Source of the DNA: Stutzerimonas stutzeri
Lineage (GTDB): Bacteria; Pseudomonadota; Gammaproteobacteria; Pseudomonadales; Pseudomonadaceae
Assembly: GCF_002909485.1 (NCBI RefSeq)
Contig: NZ_PPXG01000003.1
Span: forward strand, 372,001 to 436,000
Direction: 5' to 3'
DNA length: 64,000 nt
The notes beneath the pieces were generated by a model that was given only the letters and a program-made list of their open reading frames with translations, ran no database searches and had not been told where the DNA came from. Shown here piece after piece: positions 53,235-64,000 of the stretch. The position numbers were made by a program, and so were the translations under genes. Every line of letters starts with the position of its first letter. The stretch's first letter is position 1.

Positions 53235-55343
53235 TCAGGCCTTGACGCGGGTGATGCGTGTGACGCCCTTGATCGCGCGCAGCTTCTTGATAACCCGGGC
53301 CAGGTGCACGCGATCATGCACGCTGACCACCAGCTGGACGACACTTATGCGCCCGTCGCGCTCGTCCATGCCGATCTTCTCGATATTGCCGTCGGCGGCG
53401 TTGACGCTGCCGGCAAGCAGTGCGATCAGGCCGCGCTGGTGCTCCAGCTCGACGCGCAGTTCGACGTTGAACTCGCCAGTGACATCCTTCGACCAGGACA
53501 GCTGGATGCACTTGTCCGGGTTATGACGGACGTCGGCGATATTTCGACAGGTGTCGAGGTGCACCACCATGCCCTTGCCGGCGGACAAATGTCCGACGAT
53601 CGGATCGCCAGGAATCGGTGTGCAGCACTTGGCGTAGTTGAGCACCAGCCCCTCCGTGCCACGGATCGCCAGCGGCCCCTCGAGTGTCGGGGCCTCCTCG
53701 TTGTCGCGCGATATCAGGCGGCGCGCGATCACATAGGCCATGCGGTTGCCCAGACCGATGTCTTCCAGCAGATCCTCGACGTATTCCATATGGTACTCGG
53801 CGAGCACCTGCTGGATGCGCTCGGCGCTGATCTTCTCCAGATTGGTCTCGAAGCCACTGAGTGCCTTGCTCAGCAGGCGCTCACCGAGGTTGATCGACTC
53901 GGAGCGGCGCTGCAGCTTGAGGGCATGGCGGATATGCGTACGCGCCTTGCCGGTGACGACGAAGTTCAGCCAGGCCGGGTTCGGACGCGCGCCCGGGGCG
54001 GTAACGATTTCTACCGTCGAGCCGCTTTCCAGCGGTTGCGACAGCGGTGCCAGGCGGCGATTGACGCGACAGGCGATGCAGGTGTTGCCTACATCGGTAT
54101 GCACCGCGTAGGCGAAGTCGACTGCGGTGGAACCCTTGGGCATCTCCATGATGCGGCCCTTCGGGGTAAACACGTAGACCTCGTCCGGGAACAGATCGAT
54201 CTTCACGCTTTCGATGAATTCCAACGAGTTGCCGGCGCGCTGCTGCAGCTCGAGTACCCCCTTGACCCACTGGCGGGCGCGGGCATGAGTACCCTTGGGT
54301 ACTTCGTCTTCGCTGGATTTGTACAGCCAGTGCGCGGCGATGCCATTGTTGGCCATCTCTTCCATCTCGCGGGTACGAATCTGGATCTCGATGGGCACGC
54401 CGTGCATGCCGAACAGCGTGGTGTGCAGCGACTGGTAGCCGTTGGCCTTGGGAATCGCGATGTAATCCTTGAAGCGGCCAGGTAGCGGCTTGTACAAGCT
54501 GTGCACGGCACCCAGCACGCGATAGCAGGTATCTGCCTTGTCCACCACGATGCGGAAAGCGTAGACGTCCATGATCTCGTGGAACGCCTTACGCTTGCCG
54601 CGCATCTTCTTGTAGATGCTGTACAGATGCTTCTCGCGGCCCAGCACATCGCCTTCCAATCCTTCACGCTCGAGGCAGTGGATCAGCGACTGTTCGATCT
54701 TCTCGACGATCTCGTTGCGGTTGCCGCGGGCGCGACGTACGGCGGCGCGGATGCGCTCGGAACGCATCGGGTGCATGGCCTTGAAACCGAGATCCTCGAA
54801 TTCCACGCGCATGGTGTGCATACCCAGCCGGTTGGCGATGGGGGCGTAGATCTCGAGGGTTTCCTTGGCGATGCGGCGGCGCTTTTCCCCGGCCAGCACT
54901 TCCAGCGTGCGCATGTTGTGCAGGCGGTCGGCGAGTTTGACCAGAATCACGCGAATATCGCGGGCCATCGCCATGGCCATTTTCTGGAAATTCTCGGCCT
55001 GCGCTTCGGCCTTGGTCTCGAAGTTCATCTGGGTCAGCTTGCTGACCCCGTCGACCAGCTCTGCAACGGTTTCGCCGAACTGCGCGACCAGTGCGTCTTT
55101 GGGAATGCCGGTGTCTTCGATGACGTCATGCAGCATTGCGGCCATCAGGCTTTGATGGTCCATGTGCATGTCGGCGAGGATGTTGGCTACCGCGAGGGGG
55201 TGGGTGACGTAAGCTTCACCGCTGCGTCGGCGCTGCCCGTCGTGGGCTTGCTCGGCGTAGAAATAGGCACGGCGGACCAGATTGACCTGGTCGGGGCCGA
55301 GGTAGGTCGATAGGCGATCCGCAAGCGCGTCTATGGCTGGCAA
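53235..55343 (-). CDS. spoT: Bifunctional (p)ppGpp synthetase/hydrolase SpoT
   Basis: SpoT makes and degrades (p)ppGpp in response to nutrient stress. The 702-residue protein has the HD hydrolase domain ([25 protein letters not shown]), the synthetase domain ([20 protein letters not shown], with [18 protein letters not shown]), TGS ([21 protein letters not shown]) and a C-terminal ACT domain. It is upstream of ridA on the same strand and 60 bp from rpoZ. Confidence 0.97.
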   Translation of the reverse strand: MPAIDALADRLSTYLGPDQVNLVRRAYFYAEQAHDGQRRRSGEAYVTHPLAVANILADMHMDHQSLMAAMLHDVIEDTGIPKDALVAQFGETVAELVDGVSKLTQMNFETKAEAQAENFQKMAMAMARDIRVILVKLADRLHNMRTLEVLAGEKRRRIAKETLEIYAPIANRLGMHTMRVEFEDLGFKAMHPMRSERIRAAVRRARGNRNEIVEKIEQSLIHCLEREGLEGDVLGREKHLYSIYKKMRGKRKAFHEIMDVYAFRIVVDKADTCYRVLGAVHSLYKPLPGRFKDYIAIPKANGYQSLHTTLFGMHGVPIEIQIRTREMEEMANNGIAAHWLYKSSEDEVPKGTHARARQWVKGVLELQQRAGNSLEFIESVKIDLFPDEVYVFTPKGRIMEMPKGSTAVDFAYAVHTDVGNTCIACRVNRRLAPLSQPLESGSTVEIVTAPGARPNPAWLNFVVTGKARTHIRHALKLQRRSESINLGERLLSKALSGFETNLEKISAERIQQVLAEYHMEYVEDLLEDIGLGNRMAYVIARRLISRDNEEAPTLEGPLAIRGTEGLVLNYAKCCTPIPGDPIVGHLSAGKGMVVHLDTCRNIADVRHNPDKCIQLSWSKDVTGEFNVELRVELEHQRGLIALLAGSVNAADGNIEKIGMDERDGRISVVQLVVSVHDRVHLARVIKKLRAIKGVTRITRVKA

Positions 55344-55403
55344 GATAATGCTCCTTGCCAGCGGGCTTCGATATTATCGGTTCGACTTCGACCTGGCATT
55401 TAA

Positions 55404-55667
55404 TCAGATGGCCTCGTTCGGCTCTTCCTCGTACTGCGTGAAGAGCGGTTCGTCGTCAACGATCTCGTCCTGAGCAATGACATCGTAGTCGACCAGGCCG
55501 GAAGCGATCTCGCGCAGCGCGACGACGGTCGGCTTGTCATTTTCCCACGCGACCTTGGGCTCTTTGCCACCGGTGGCCAGCTGACGCGAGCGCTTGGTAG
55601 CGAGCATGACCAGCTCGAAGCGGTTATCAACGTTGTCCAGGCAATCTTCAACGGTAACGCGGGCCAT
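55404..55667 (-). CDS. rpoZ: RNA polymerase omega subunit
   Basis: This 87-residue protein has the omega core [20 protein letters not shown] and [16 protein letters not shown]. Omega helps assemble RNA polymerase and contributes to the ppGpp site. The start at 55667 is taken over a longer frame because homologs begin MARVT. It lies in the gmk-rpoZ-spoT cluster, the standard order. Confidence 0.97.
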   Translation of the reverse strand: MARVTVEDCLDNVDNRFELVMLATKRSRQLATGGKEPKVAWENDKPTVVALREIASGLVDYDVIAQDEIVDDEPLFTQYEEEPNEAI

Positions 55668-55783
55668 GGTGTTCCTCATCAGTAACTGTAGAGCGTGCCC
55701 GAATGGGCGAGCGGACGGAGTAGTCTAAAAAATCACCAGCCCGAATGGAAGCGATGTTTCTGCGGCGCCGCGCGTCAGGCGAT

Positions 55784-56422
<639 letters not shown>

Positions 56423-56474
56423 CTATGAATGCTGTGGGACAAAAATAGACCAGCTGCTTTTTGACGGCAGGTGG

Positions 56475-57338
56475 TTATTCGAGGTTCTGCACCTGTTCGC
56501 GCATCTGTTCGATCAATACCTTCAGGTTAACCGCAGCCTGCGTGCTGCGCGTGTCGAAGGCTTTCGAACCGAGAGTGTTGGCTTCCCGGTTGAGCTCCTG
56601 CATGAGAAAGTCGAGCCGCCGGCCGGCCGCGCCGCCGGTCTTGAGTACTCGGCGCACTTCGGTTACGTGAGTGCTCAGGCGGTCTAGCTCTTCTGCAACA
56701 TCACTTTTCTGCGCCAGCAGCACCATTTCTTGCTCGAGCCGCTGAGCGTCAAGCTCGGCACGCATTTCGGCGAAGCGGTCGAGAATCCTCTGACGCTGGG
56801 CTGCCAGCATATGCGGCACCTGCTCACGGAGTGTCGCAACTTCTTCAAGGATGCTGTCAAGGCGCTCGTTGAGCAGCTTGGCCAGCTCCTCGCCTTCACG
56901 CTGGCGCCCGTCCTTGAGCTGATCAAGGGCGCTGTGGAAGAGCTGTAGGGCATTGTGGTTGAGTGCTTGCGGATCGATAGCATCGCCTACCAATACGCCG
57001 GGCCAGCCGAGCACCTGCAGCGGGTCGATGGCGGCGGGTTTGCTGATCAGCGCAGCAACACTTTCGGCCGCGGCGATCAGCTGGCTGGCGCGTTCGCGAT
57101 CGACCTGCAGAGTCGTGCGGTTGTTTTCCTCGGTGAAACGCAGGGTGCACTCCACCTTGCCGCGAGAAAGGCCTTTGCGTAGGGCATCGCGGATCAGTCC
57201 CTCGAGATCGCGAAATGCCTCGGGCAAGCGCAAGTGAGGCTCGAGATAGCGGTGATTGACCGAGCGGATTTCCCAGCTGAGGGTGCCATGGGTGCCGGCC
57301 TGCTCGCTGCGGGCAAAGGCCGTCATGCTGTGGACCAT
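56475..57338 (-). CDS. yicC: YicC/YloC-family endoribonuclease-like protein
   Basis: This 287-residue protein starts MVHSMTAFAR and has the family core WEIRSVNHRYLEPHLRLPE. The C-terminal DUF1732 motif LDFLMQELNREANTLGSK is intact. The family includes YicC of E. coli, reported as an endoribonuclease. It is divergent from rph, a conserved neighbour. Confidence 0.94.
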   Translation of the reverse strand: MVHSMTAFARSEQAGTHGTLSWEIRSVNHRYLEPHLRLPEAFRDLEGLIRDALRKGLSRGKVECTLRFTEENNRTTLQVDRERASQLIAAAESVAALISKPAAIDPLQVLGWPGVLVGDAIDPQALNHNALQLFHSALDQLKDGRQREGEELAKLLNERLDSILEEVATLREQVPHMLAAQRQRILDRFAEMRAELDAQRLEQEMVLLAQKSDVAEELDRLSTHVTEVRRVLKTGGAAGRRLDFLMQELNREANTLGSKAFDTRSTQAAVNLKVLIEQMREQVQNLE

Positions 57339-57450
57339 CGGGGATACCTCTCGAATACGGGCTGCGAAAGGCGAAGGATTGTAAAGGAAAACCGGGTGTC
57401 GCTGCAGTGATGCCCTGACGGCCGCGACCCTATTTGCAATCAATGGCCTC

Positions 57451-57456
57451 TATAAT
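57451..57456 (+). promoter_or_regulatory. Consensus -10 box of the rph promoter
   Basis: A perfect TATAAT lies 36 bp upstream of the rph ATG. The -35 region at normal spacing (57428-57433) is poor, and a TTGCAA closer in is too near to serve. The element is in the yicC-rph divergent gap. Confidence 0.5.
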
Positions 57457-57491
57457 GCCGGTTACTTTCTTCTCTAGCAGGACGTGTATTC

Positions 57492-58214
57492 ATGAAGCGA
57501 CCCAGTGGCCGTGCCGCCGATCAGCTGCGCTCGATCCGCATCACCCGCAATTACACCAAGCACGCGGAGGGTTCGGTGCTAGTGGAGTTTGGCGATACCA
57601 AGGTGATCTGCACGGTCAGTATCGAGAACGGCGTTCCGCGCTTCCTCAAGGGGCAGGGGCAAGGCTGGTTGACTGCCGAGTACGGCATGTTGCCGCGCGC
57701 CACCGGGGACCGGAATCAGCGTGAAGCTACGCGCGGCAAGCAGGGTGGTCGCACCTTGGAAATCCAGCGTCTGATCGGGCGGTCGCTGCGTGCAGCACTC
57801 GACATGAGCAAGCTTGGCGAGAACACGTTGTTCATTGACTGCGATGTGATCCAGGCGGATGGCGGCACGCGCACGGCGTCCATCACCGGTGCCATGGTGG
57901 CGGTCATCGACGCTCTCAAGGTGCTGAAGAAGCGCGGCGGTCTGAAATCGGGCGATCCGATCAAGCAGATGATCGCAGCGGTCTCGGTCGGTATCTATCA
58001 GGGCGCGCCGGTGCTGGATCTGGATTATCTGGAAGACTCCGCCGCAGAAACCGATTTGAACGTAGTGATGACCGATGCTGGCGGCTTCATCGAGGTTCAG
58101 GGTACTGCTGAGGGCGCACCTTTTCATCCTGAAGAGCTCAATGCGATGTTGGCGTTGGCCCATGACGGTGTACGGCAGCTGTTCGAATTGCAGCGCGCGG
58201 CGCTTGCAGACTGA
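57492..58214 (+). CDS. rph: Ribonuclease PH
   Basis: RNase PH trims tRNA 3' ends phosphorolytically. The 240-residue protein has [19 protein letters not shown], the conserved phosphate-binding [20 protein letters not shown] segment, and [18 protein letters not shown]. It appears intact, without the frameshift known in E. coli K-12 rph-1. Its position divergent from yicC is conserved. Confidence 0.97.
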   Translation: MKRPSGRAADQLRSIRITRNYTKHAEGSVLVEFGDTKVICTVSIENGVPRFLKGQGQGWLTAEYGMLPRATGDRNQREATRGKQGGRTLEIQRLIGRSLRAALDMSKLGENTLFIDCDVIQADGGTRTASITGAMVAVIDALKVLKKRGGLKSGDPIKQMIAAVSVGIYQGAPVLDLDYLEDSAAETDLNVVMTDAGGFIEVQGTAEGAPFHPEELNAMLALAHDGVRQLFELQRAALAD

Positions 58215-58231
58215 TAGAGAGGACACCTGCG

Positions 58232-58600
58232 ATGACCGATCAGGATCTGGTTCCGCTGCCCAGTCGCGAAGCGCGCCAGTGGGCAATGTTCTGCCACTAT
58301 TCGGCGTTCTTTTGGTTTCTGGTGCCGATGATCGGAAACGTGATCGGTCCGCTGATTGTCTGGCAACTGAAGAAGGACATGGATCCCTTCGTTGATCAGC
58401 AGGGCAAGGAGGCGCTGAATTTTCAGCTCACGTTCAGCATTCTGATGATGATCTGCGGCGTGCTCGCCTGGATCCTCATCGGTTTTCCGTTGATGGTGCT
58501 GGTGAGCGTGGTGGCGCTGGTGCTGGTGGTGATCGCGGGCATTCGTGCCAACGAGGGCAAGCCCTACCGTTATCCGTTCTGCTGGCGGATCGTCAAGTAG
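58232..58600 (+). CDS. DUF4870 membrane protein
   Basis: This 122-residue protein has three to four hydrophobic segments and the DUF4870 core KDMDPFVDQQGKEALNFQL. The family is small, widespread and of unknown function. It begins 17 bp after rph, so it is likely co-transcribed, and converges with crc 16 bp away. Confidence 0.85.
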   Translation: MTDQDLVPLPSREARQWAMFCHYSAFFWFLVPMIGNVIGPLIVWQLKKDMDPFVDQQGKEALNFQLTFSILMMICGVLAWILIGFPLMVLVSVVALVLVVIAGIRANEGKPYRYPFCWRIVK

Positions 58601-58616
58601 GGCAAGCCGTGAAGCC

Positions 58617-59396
58617 TCAGAGGCTCAGCGTCCAGTCGTAGTCCACGATCAGCGGCGCGTGCTGGGAGAAGCGCGGCTGACGCGGCAGGCGAGCGCTACG
58701 CACGAAGCGGCGCAGGCCGGACGTCAGTATCTGGTAGTCGAAGCGCCAGCCGAGGTTGAGCATTTCGGCCTGTTCGGTATCCGGCCACCAACTAAACAGG
58801 TCGCCTTCGCGGTTGACTTCGCGTAGGGCATCGATATAGCCCATGTTGCCGAAGATTTCGTCCAGCCAGGCGCGCTCAGGTGCCAGAAAACCGGGGTCCT
58901 GCTGGCAATCGCGCCAGTTCTTCACGTCGAGTTTCTGATGGGCGACGTACAGCGAGCCGCAATAGATGTACTCGCGGCGCTTGCGACGCTGCTTGTCCAT
59001 ATAGTGGGCGAAGTCGTCCATGAACTTGAGCTTGTGGTTTAGGCCGGCGTCACCGCCTTGGCCAGACGGCGCCAGCAGGCTGGCGATGCTGACCTTGTCG
59101 AAGTCGGCCTGCAGATAGCGGCCATAGCGATCCGCCGTCTCGAAGCCTAGCCCCATGATGACGGCTTTTGGTTGCAGTCTGGAGTAGAGCGCCACGCCTC
59201 CCTGCTCCGGAATCTCGGCATCGCAGGCATAGAGAAAATAACCGTCCAGTTGATAAGCCGGATCGTCGAGTTCCAAGGCAGAGGCGCGGGTATCCTGCAG
59301 GCAGATGACATCGGCATTCTGCGCTTGCAGCCAGCTGAGCAATCCTCGCTGTGCCGCCGCTTGAATGCCATTCACGTTGACACTGATGATCCGCAT
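58617..59396 (-). CDS. crc: Catabolite repression control protein Crc
   Basis: Crc works with Hfq to block translation of mRNAs for less-preferred carbon sources in Pseudomonas. The 259-residue exonuclease III-fold protein starts MRIISVNVNGIQAA. Residues needed for nuclease activity have changed: LQDT (D35) in place of LQET, and SQH (Q245-H246) in place of SDH. That fits the known loss of nuclease function in Crc. The gene is divergent from pyrE, a Pseudomonas-typical arrangement. Confidence 0.95.
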   Translation of the reverse strand: MRIISVNVNGIQAAAQRGLLSWLQAQNADVICLQDTRASALELDDPAYQLDGYFLYACDAEIPEQGGVALYSRLQPKAVIMGLGFETADRYGRYLQADFDKVSIASLLAPSGQGGDAGLNHKLKFMDDFAHYMDKQRRKRREYIYCGSLYVAHQKLDVKNWRDCQQDPGFLAPERAWLDEIFGNMGYIDALREVNREGDLFSWWPDTEQAEMLNLGWRFDYQILTSGLRRFVRSARLPRQPRFSQHAPLIVDYDWTLSL

Positions 59397-59481
59397 AAAT
59401 GGCCCCTAAAAACACGTGCGTGTATGATAACCCAAGCTCTTCGCAATTAGCTAAAACAGTGGTTTTCCGGGAAATTTCTTC

Positions 59482-60123
59482 ATGCAGGCGTACCAGCGCG
59501 AGTTCATTCGCTTCGCCATCGAGCGCGGCGTTTTGCGTTTCGGTGAGTTCACTCTCAAGTCGGGCCGCACCAGCCCTTATTTCTTCAATGCCGGTCTGTT
59601 CAACAGCGGTAGCGCGCTGGCTCAGCTCGGGCGCTTCTATGCATCGGCGGTAATGCAGAGCGGGCTGGACTTCGACGTCATTTTCGGTCCGGCATACAAG
59701 GGCATTCCCCTGGGCGCCGCTACGGCCATTGCCTTGGCCGAGCAGCACCAGCGCGACCTGCCTTGGTGTTTCAACCGCAAGGAAGCCAAAGATCATGGAG
59801 AGGGTGGCACCCTGGTCGGTGCCCCGTTGGCAGGTCGCGTGCTGATCGTTGATGACGTGATCACGGCTGGCACTGCAATTCGCGAGGTGATGCAGATCAT
59901 TCAGGCCCAGAATGCCGAGGCAGCGGGCGTTCTCATTGCATTGAATCGTCAGGAAAGAGGGCAGGGAGAGCTATCGGCGATTCAAGAAGTTGAACGTGAT
60001 TATCGAATGCCGGTAATCAGTATTGTGTCGCTGGAACAAGTGCTGGAATATCTCGCCGACGATGTTCAATTGAAACAGTACCTGCCTGCGGTAGAGGCTT
60101 ATCGCGCGCAGTATGGAATCTGA
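59482..60123 (+). CDS. pyrE: Orotate phosphoribosyltransferase
   Basis: PyrE makes orotidine-5'-monophosphate from orotate and PRPP in pyrimidine synthesis. The 213-residue protein has the PRPP-binding motif [13 protein letters not shown] and the [11 protein letters not shown] loop with [12 protein letters not shown]. The start at 59482 matches homologs. It is divergent from crc. Confidence 0.97.
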   Translation: MQAYQREFIRFAIERGVLRFGEFTLKSGRTSPYFFNAGLFNSGSALAQLGRFYASAVMQSGLDFDVIFGPAYKGIPLGAATAIALAEQHQRDLPWCFNRKEAKDHGEGGTLVGAPLAGRVLIVDDVITAGTAIREVMQIIQAQNAEAAGVLIALNRQERGQGELSAIQEVERDYRMPVISIVSLEQVLEYLADDVQLKQYLPAVEAYRAQYGI

Positions 60124-60143
60124 CCCAGGGTAGGTGTTCCACC

Positions 60144-60737
60144 ATGCGCAAATCGGTAGCCGTTCGAACGTTGCTTTTGCTGGCAGTCATATGCCCGGCG
60201 CTGGCTTCGGCTGCCGAGCTGTATCGCTATGTCGATGAGCGCGGCGTTATCGTGCTCGACCGTCACGGCGTGCCGCCGCAGCATATTTCACGTGGCTATC
60301 AGGTCCTCAACGAGCAAGGGCGGGTGATTCGTGTCGTACCGCCGGCGCCGAGCGCCGAGGAATTCGCCCGGCTGCAGGCGCAGAAGGCACGTGACGCTTC
60401 TGATGCGCAGCTGCTTCGACTGTATGCCAGTGTCGAGGATGTGGAGCGGGCCGAGACACGCAAGCTTGCCGAACTTGGCAGCGTCATCGGGCTGGCTCGG
60501 GGAAATCTGCAATCGATTCGGAATCAGCGCAGCAGTTTGCAGAAGCAAGCGGCCAACCATGAGCGCGCTGGTCGCAACGTGCCGGATAACCTGCTGGCAC
60601 AGATCAAGAACCTTGAAACCGAAGAGCAAAGCCTGCTGCGTGACCTCACGCGGTTCGAAAAGGCGCGTGTCGATGCCGAGGTCAGTTTTGCCAATGATCG
60701 CCAGCGCATCGCTGAGCTGCTCGGGCAGGCGCAGTAG
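60144..60737 (+). CDS. DUF4124-domain periplasmic protein with coiled coil
   Basis: This 197-residue protein has a signal peptide (about 1-20), a DUF4124-like AELYRYVDERGVIVLDRHG stretch, and a long C-terminal helical region (about 75-195, with RQRIAELLGQ) of coiled-coil type. Function unknown. It follows pyrE after 20 bp. Confidence 0.82.
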   Translation: MRKSVAVRTLLLLAVICPALASAAELYRYVDERGVIVLDRHGVPPQHISRGYQVLNEQGRVIRVVPPAPSAEEFARLQAQKARDASDAQLLRLYASVEDVERAETRKLAELGSVIGLARGNLQSIRNQRSSLQKQAANHERAGRNVPDNLLAQIKNLETEEQSLLRDLTRFEKARVDAEVSFANDRQRIAELLGQAQ

Positions 60738-60845
60738 TTTTTGCCGTCTTGCGGGAAAGCTGTTCAGCATCTCCTGCCACATCCAACAACTCCCATCTTT
60801 GTCAGATTCGTTTCGAGGCTTATCACTCGGCGCCTGTTGGGTAGC

Positions 60846-60874
60846 TTGCTTACTATCATAGTGACCGCTCTAAC
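60846..60874 (+). promoter_or_regulatory. Possible sigma-70 promoter of the DUF3360 gene
   Basis: TTGCTT (60846-60851) and TCTAAC (60869-60874) are separated by 17 bases, about 80 bp before the DUF3360 start. The match to consensus is partial, so this is a candidate only. Confidence 0.35.
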
Positions 60875-60940
60875 TCAATAGTTTCAAGGTAGGGATGAGT
60901 TCAGAGGGGGCAGTCTGTACCGTGTCGCAAATTTTTCGGT

Positions 60941-60961
60941 ATGGCTGAATATCATGAATGA
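60941..60961 (+). other. Six-codon overlapping frame before the DUF3360 gene
   Basis: An ATG at 60941 opens a frame of six codons that stops at TGA (60959-60961), overlapping the main start at 60954 in another frame. Upstream of both starts the ribosome site is weak, so a coupling role is possible but unproven. Confidence 0.3.
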
Positions 60962-62429
60962 TAGGGACCTACGCAGTTATCAGGAGCTCCATAAGCCGAA
61001 GGGAAATTTCGCAACTCGCTCCGATTATCTGGAGCACGAACTGGAGATCATGGCGCCGAAACGCTGGGGTATTAACCTGCCGTTTCGTGATTACCGCTTC
61101 GAGTACGAAGACTGGGTGCCGGCGATGGCGGCAACCATCGGCAAGATCGTCATGGTGGCAGCGGTAGTCGCGGCCTTCGCTGGCCCCATGGGACTGTCCA
61201 ATGAGTTCGTCATCGAGAACGCTCGTTACGAGATGTTGATCGCCGCAGTGCTCTTCGTGGTGCTGTTCTCCGGCTTTCTCAACCCTACGGCCAACCTGGC
61301 CGGTACCCATGGCCCGCTGATTCCACTGATTCCGCTGATCGTCGCATCGGGTGGGCATCCGATGGCGTTGGGCATCATGGTCGGCGTACTCGGCTTTACC
61401 TTGGGTGTGTTCAAGGGCGGAAGCCTGCTGGCACGGCTTACCAGCGACGGGGTTTGCGGCGGCCTGTTGCTCTATCTGGGTTTCATCGGTATCACCTCGC
61501 AGATCAAGAAGCTGTTCGGCTGGGCCGACAGCTTCGATATGGGCTATATCGCCTTCGTCGTGGTCTTCGCGACCATCGTGATGTACGCCTATCTCGAGCA
61601 TATCCGTATGCGCTGGCTGGCGATCCCGCTTGGCTCGGCATTGGCGGCGCTGATCGCCTTCGTGATGGGCGCTCCGTTCGAGTTCACCACCGAGCCGGGC
61701 GTGCCGAATCTCAATCCAATGTATTGGTGGGGCGAGAACACTGGTTGGCAGATCGGTTTGCCTGACCTGCACCATTTCATCGCTGTCGCACCCTTCGCCG
61801 TGTTGGCGGTGGCGATGTGGTCGCCGGACTTCCTCGGCCATCGCGTGTTTCAGCAGCTCAACTACCCGCCAAAGGCGAAGAAAGTGCTGATGAACATCGA
61901 TGACACCATGTGCGTCGCAGCGGCACGGCAGATCGTCGGCACGTCGCTGGGTGGCGGTAACCTGGCCTCTTCCTGGGGCACCTTCATGGTGCCGGCAGCC
62001 ATTGCCAAGCGGCCGATTCCTGCTGGTGCGCTGCTTACCGGGCTGCTCTGCGTGGTGGCAGCGTTGTGGGGTTATCCGATGGACCTTGCAATCTGGCCAC
62101 CGGTGCTGAGCGTGGCGCTGATGGTTGGGGTGTTCCTGCCGCTGCTGGAGGCTGGCATGCAGATGACTCGTGAGGGCAAGACTTCGCAGTCCGCCGCTAT
62201 CGTGATCTTCTCGTCGGCGCTGGTTAACCCGGTGTTCGGTTGGTCGCTGACCGTGCTGCTGGACAACCTCGGGCTGATCGGTGACAAGGAGCGTGGTCAG
62301 TCCTTGAGCCACCTGCATCGCTGGGTGATCCCGACGATCGTGTTCATCGTGCTATGCGCCGTAATGCTGGGTATCGGCATGTTCCCGGGTATCCCGGCGA
62401 TGCTCGAGTCGTTCCGCATCGATCTTTGA
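60954..62429 (+). CDS. DUF3360-family membrane transporter
   Basis: This 491-residue inner-membrane protein has about twelve hydrophobic segments after a 50-residue cytoplasmic N-terminus (MNDRDLRSYQELHKPKG). Motifs such as NPTANLAGTHGPLIPLIPL and GTSLGGGNLASSWGTFMVP point to the DUF3360 group, remotely like SLC26/NCS2 anion transporters. Substrate unknown. A perfect terminator follows, so it is a single-gene unit. Confidence 0.85.
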   Translation: MNDRDLRSYQELHKPKGNFATRSDYLEHELEIMAPKRWGINLPFRDYRFEYEDWVPAMAATIGKIVMVAAVVAAFAGPMGLSNEFVIENARYEMLIAAVLFVVLFSGFLNPTANLAGTHGPLIPLIPLIVASGGHPMALGIMVGVLGFTLGVFKGGSLLARLTSDGVCGGLLLYLGFIGITSQIKKLFGWADSFDMGYIAFVVVFATIVMYAYLEHIRMRWLAIPLGSALAALIAFVMGAPFEFTTEPGVPNLNPMYWWGENTGWQIGLPDLHHFIAVAPFAVLAVAMWSPDFLGHRVFQQLNYPPKAKKVLMNIDDTMCVAAARQIVGTSLGGGNLASSWGTFMVPAAIAKRPIPAGALLTGLLCVVAALWGYPMDLAIWPPVLSVALMVGVFLPLLEAGMQMTREGKTSQSAAIVIFSSALVNPVFGWSLTVLLDNLGLIGDKERGQSLSHLHRWVIPTIVFIVLCAVMLGIGMFPGIPAMLESFRIDL

Positions 62430-62443
62430 TTACTGGCGGCATA

Positions 62444-62472
62444 GAAAAGGGGAGCCTCGGCTCCCCTTTTCA
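62444..62472. terminator. Bidirectional terminator between the DUF3360 gene and argB
   Basis: AAAAGGGGAG (62444-62453) and CTCCCCTTTT (62460-62469) make a perfect stem with T's on both strands. The arrangement serves both convergent genes. Confidence 0.85.
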
Positions 62473-62485
62473 TTTGCGCCTGCCT

Positions 62486-64000
<1,515 letters not shown>

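Noticed and set aside
57434..57456. TTGCAA as the -35 box of the rph promoter
   Set aside because: Only 11 bases separate it from TATAAT, which is too short for sigma-70.
60969..62318. Long antisense open frame opposite the DUF3360 gene
   Set aside because: Composition (His/Gln/Arg-rich) is typical of GC-rich shadow frames; no ribosome site or motif.

Overview
The window is high-GC DNA, almost fully coding, with gene order and protein sequences typical of Pseudomonas sensu lato (Pseudomonas/Stutzerimonas stutzeri-like). Diagnostic genes are crc, ptsP, the phoB-phoR-ubiA-ubiC block, glcC/glcDEFGB, the rubredoxin pair, and the rph/pyrE/argB/algC block. I see no rRNA or tRNA gene, CRISPR array, transposase or phage gene. 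The species call is inferred from recalled gene order, not from a database search.

Region by region. 1-13.2 kb is a housekeeping block matching the P. aeruginosa PA0317-PA0342 order as I recall it: the 3' end of a D-2-hydroxyglutarate dehydrogenase-type gene, an FAH-family hydrolase, two tandem YjiK/SdiA-regulated-type proteins, a YegP-like protein, rpiA divergent from ilvA, a HAD phosphatase, rppH-ptsP, an NRDE protein, a TauE/SafE permease, lgt and thyA. 13.2-18.6 kb holds an orphan ParA ATPase and a five-gene branched-chain-amino-acid-type (HAAT) ABC transporter. 19-22.8 kb has a tandem universal stress protein, a REC plus PilZ-like response regulator, an M23 peptidase and an outer-membrane beta-barrel. 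23-28.1 kb (minus strand) has phoB-phoR with a Pho box, a CorC-type CBS protein, ubiC and ubiA. 28.2-37.6 kb is the glycolate locus: the glcC regulator divergent from glcDEF-glcG-glcB and a glycolate/lactate permease, controlled through two identical GntR-type operators 106 bp apart. 37.7-40 kb has rubredoxin, its reductase, HU and an SCP2 protein.

40.2-52.7 kb is the most accessory part. It holds gcdR/gcdH plus a CoA-transferase (glutarate/lysine catabolism), an alcohol dehydrogenase with a divergent LysR regulator, and a lemA-TPM-TPM envelope operon facing an unusual second FtsH-like membrane protease. An orphan periplasmic binding protein and a FecR-OmpA lipoprotein pair follow. 52.7-64 kb returns to conserved core genes: ridA, spoT, rpoZ, gmk, yicC, rph, a DUF4870 protein, crc, pyrE, a DUF4124 protein, a DUF3360 transporter, argB and the 3' part of algC.

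No clear new defence or mobile system is visible. The best candidates for new biology are the LemA/TPM/FtsH-like envelope module, the FecR-OmpA pair, and several non-coding structures: the twin GlcC operators, a 16-bp perfect palindrome, a leader hairpin before the yegP-like gene, and a terminator-like hairpin with no obvious gene in front of it.
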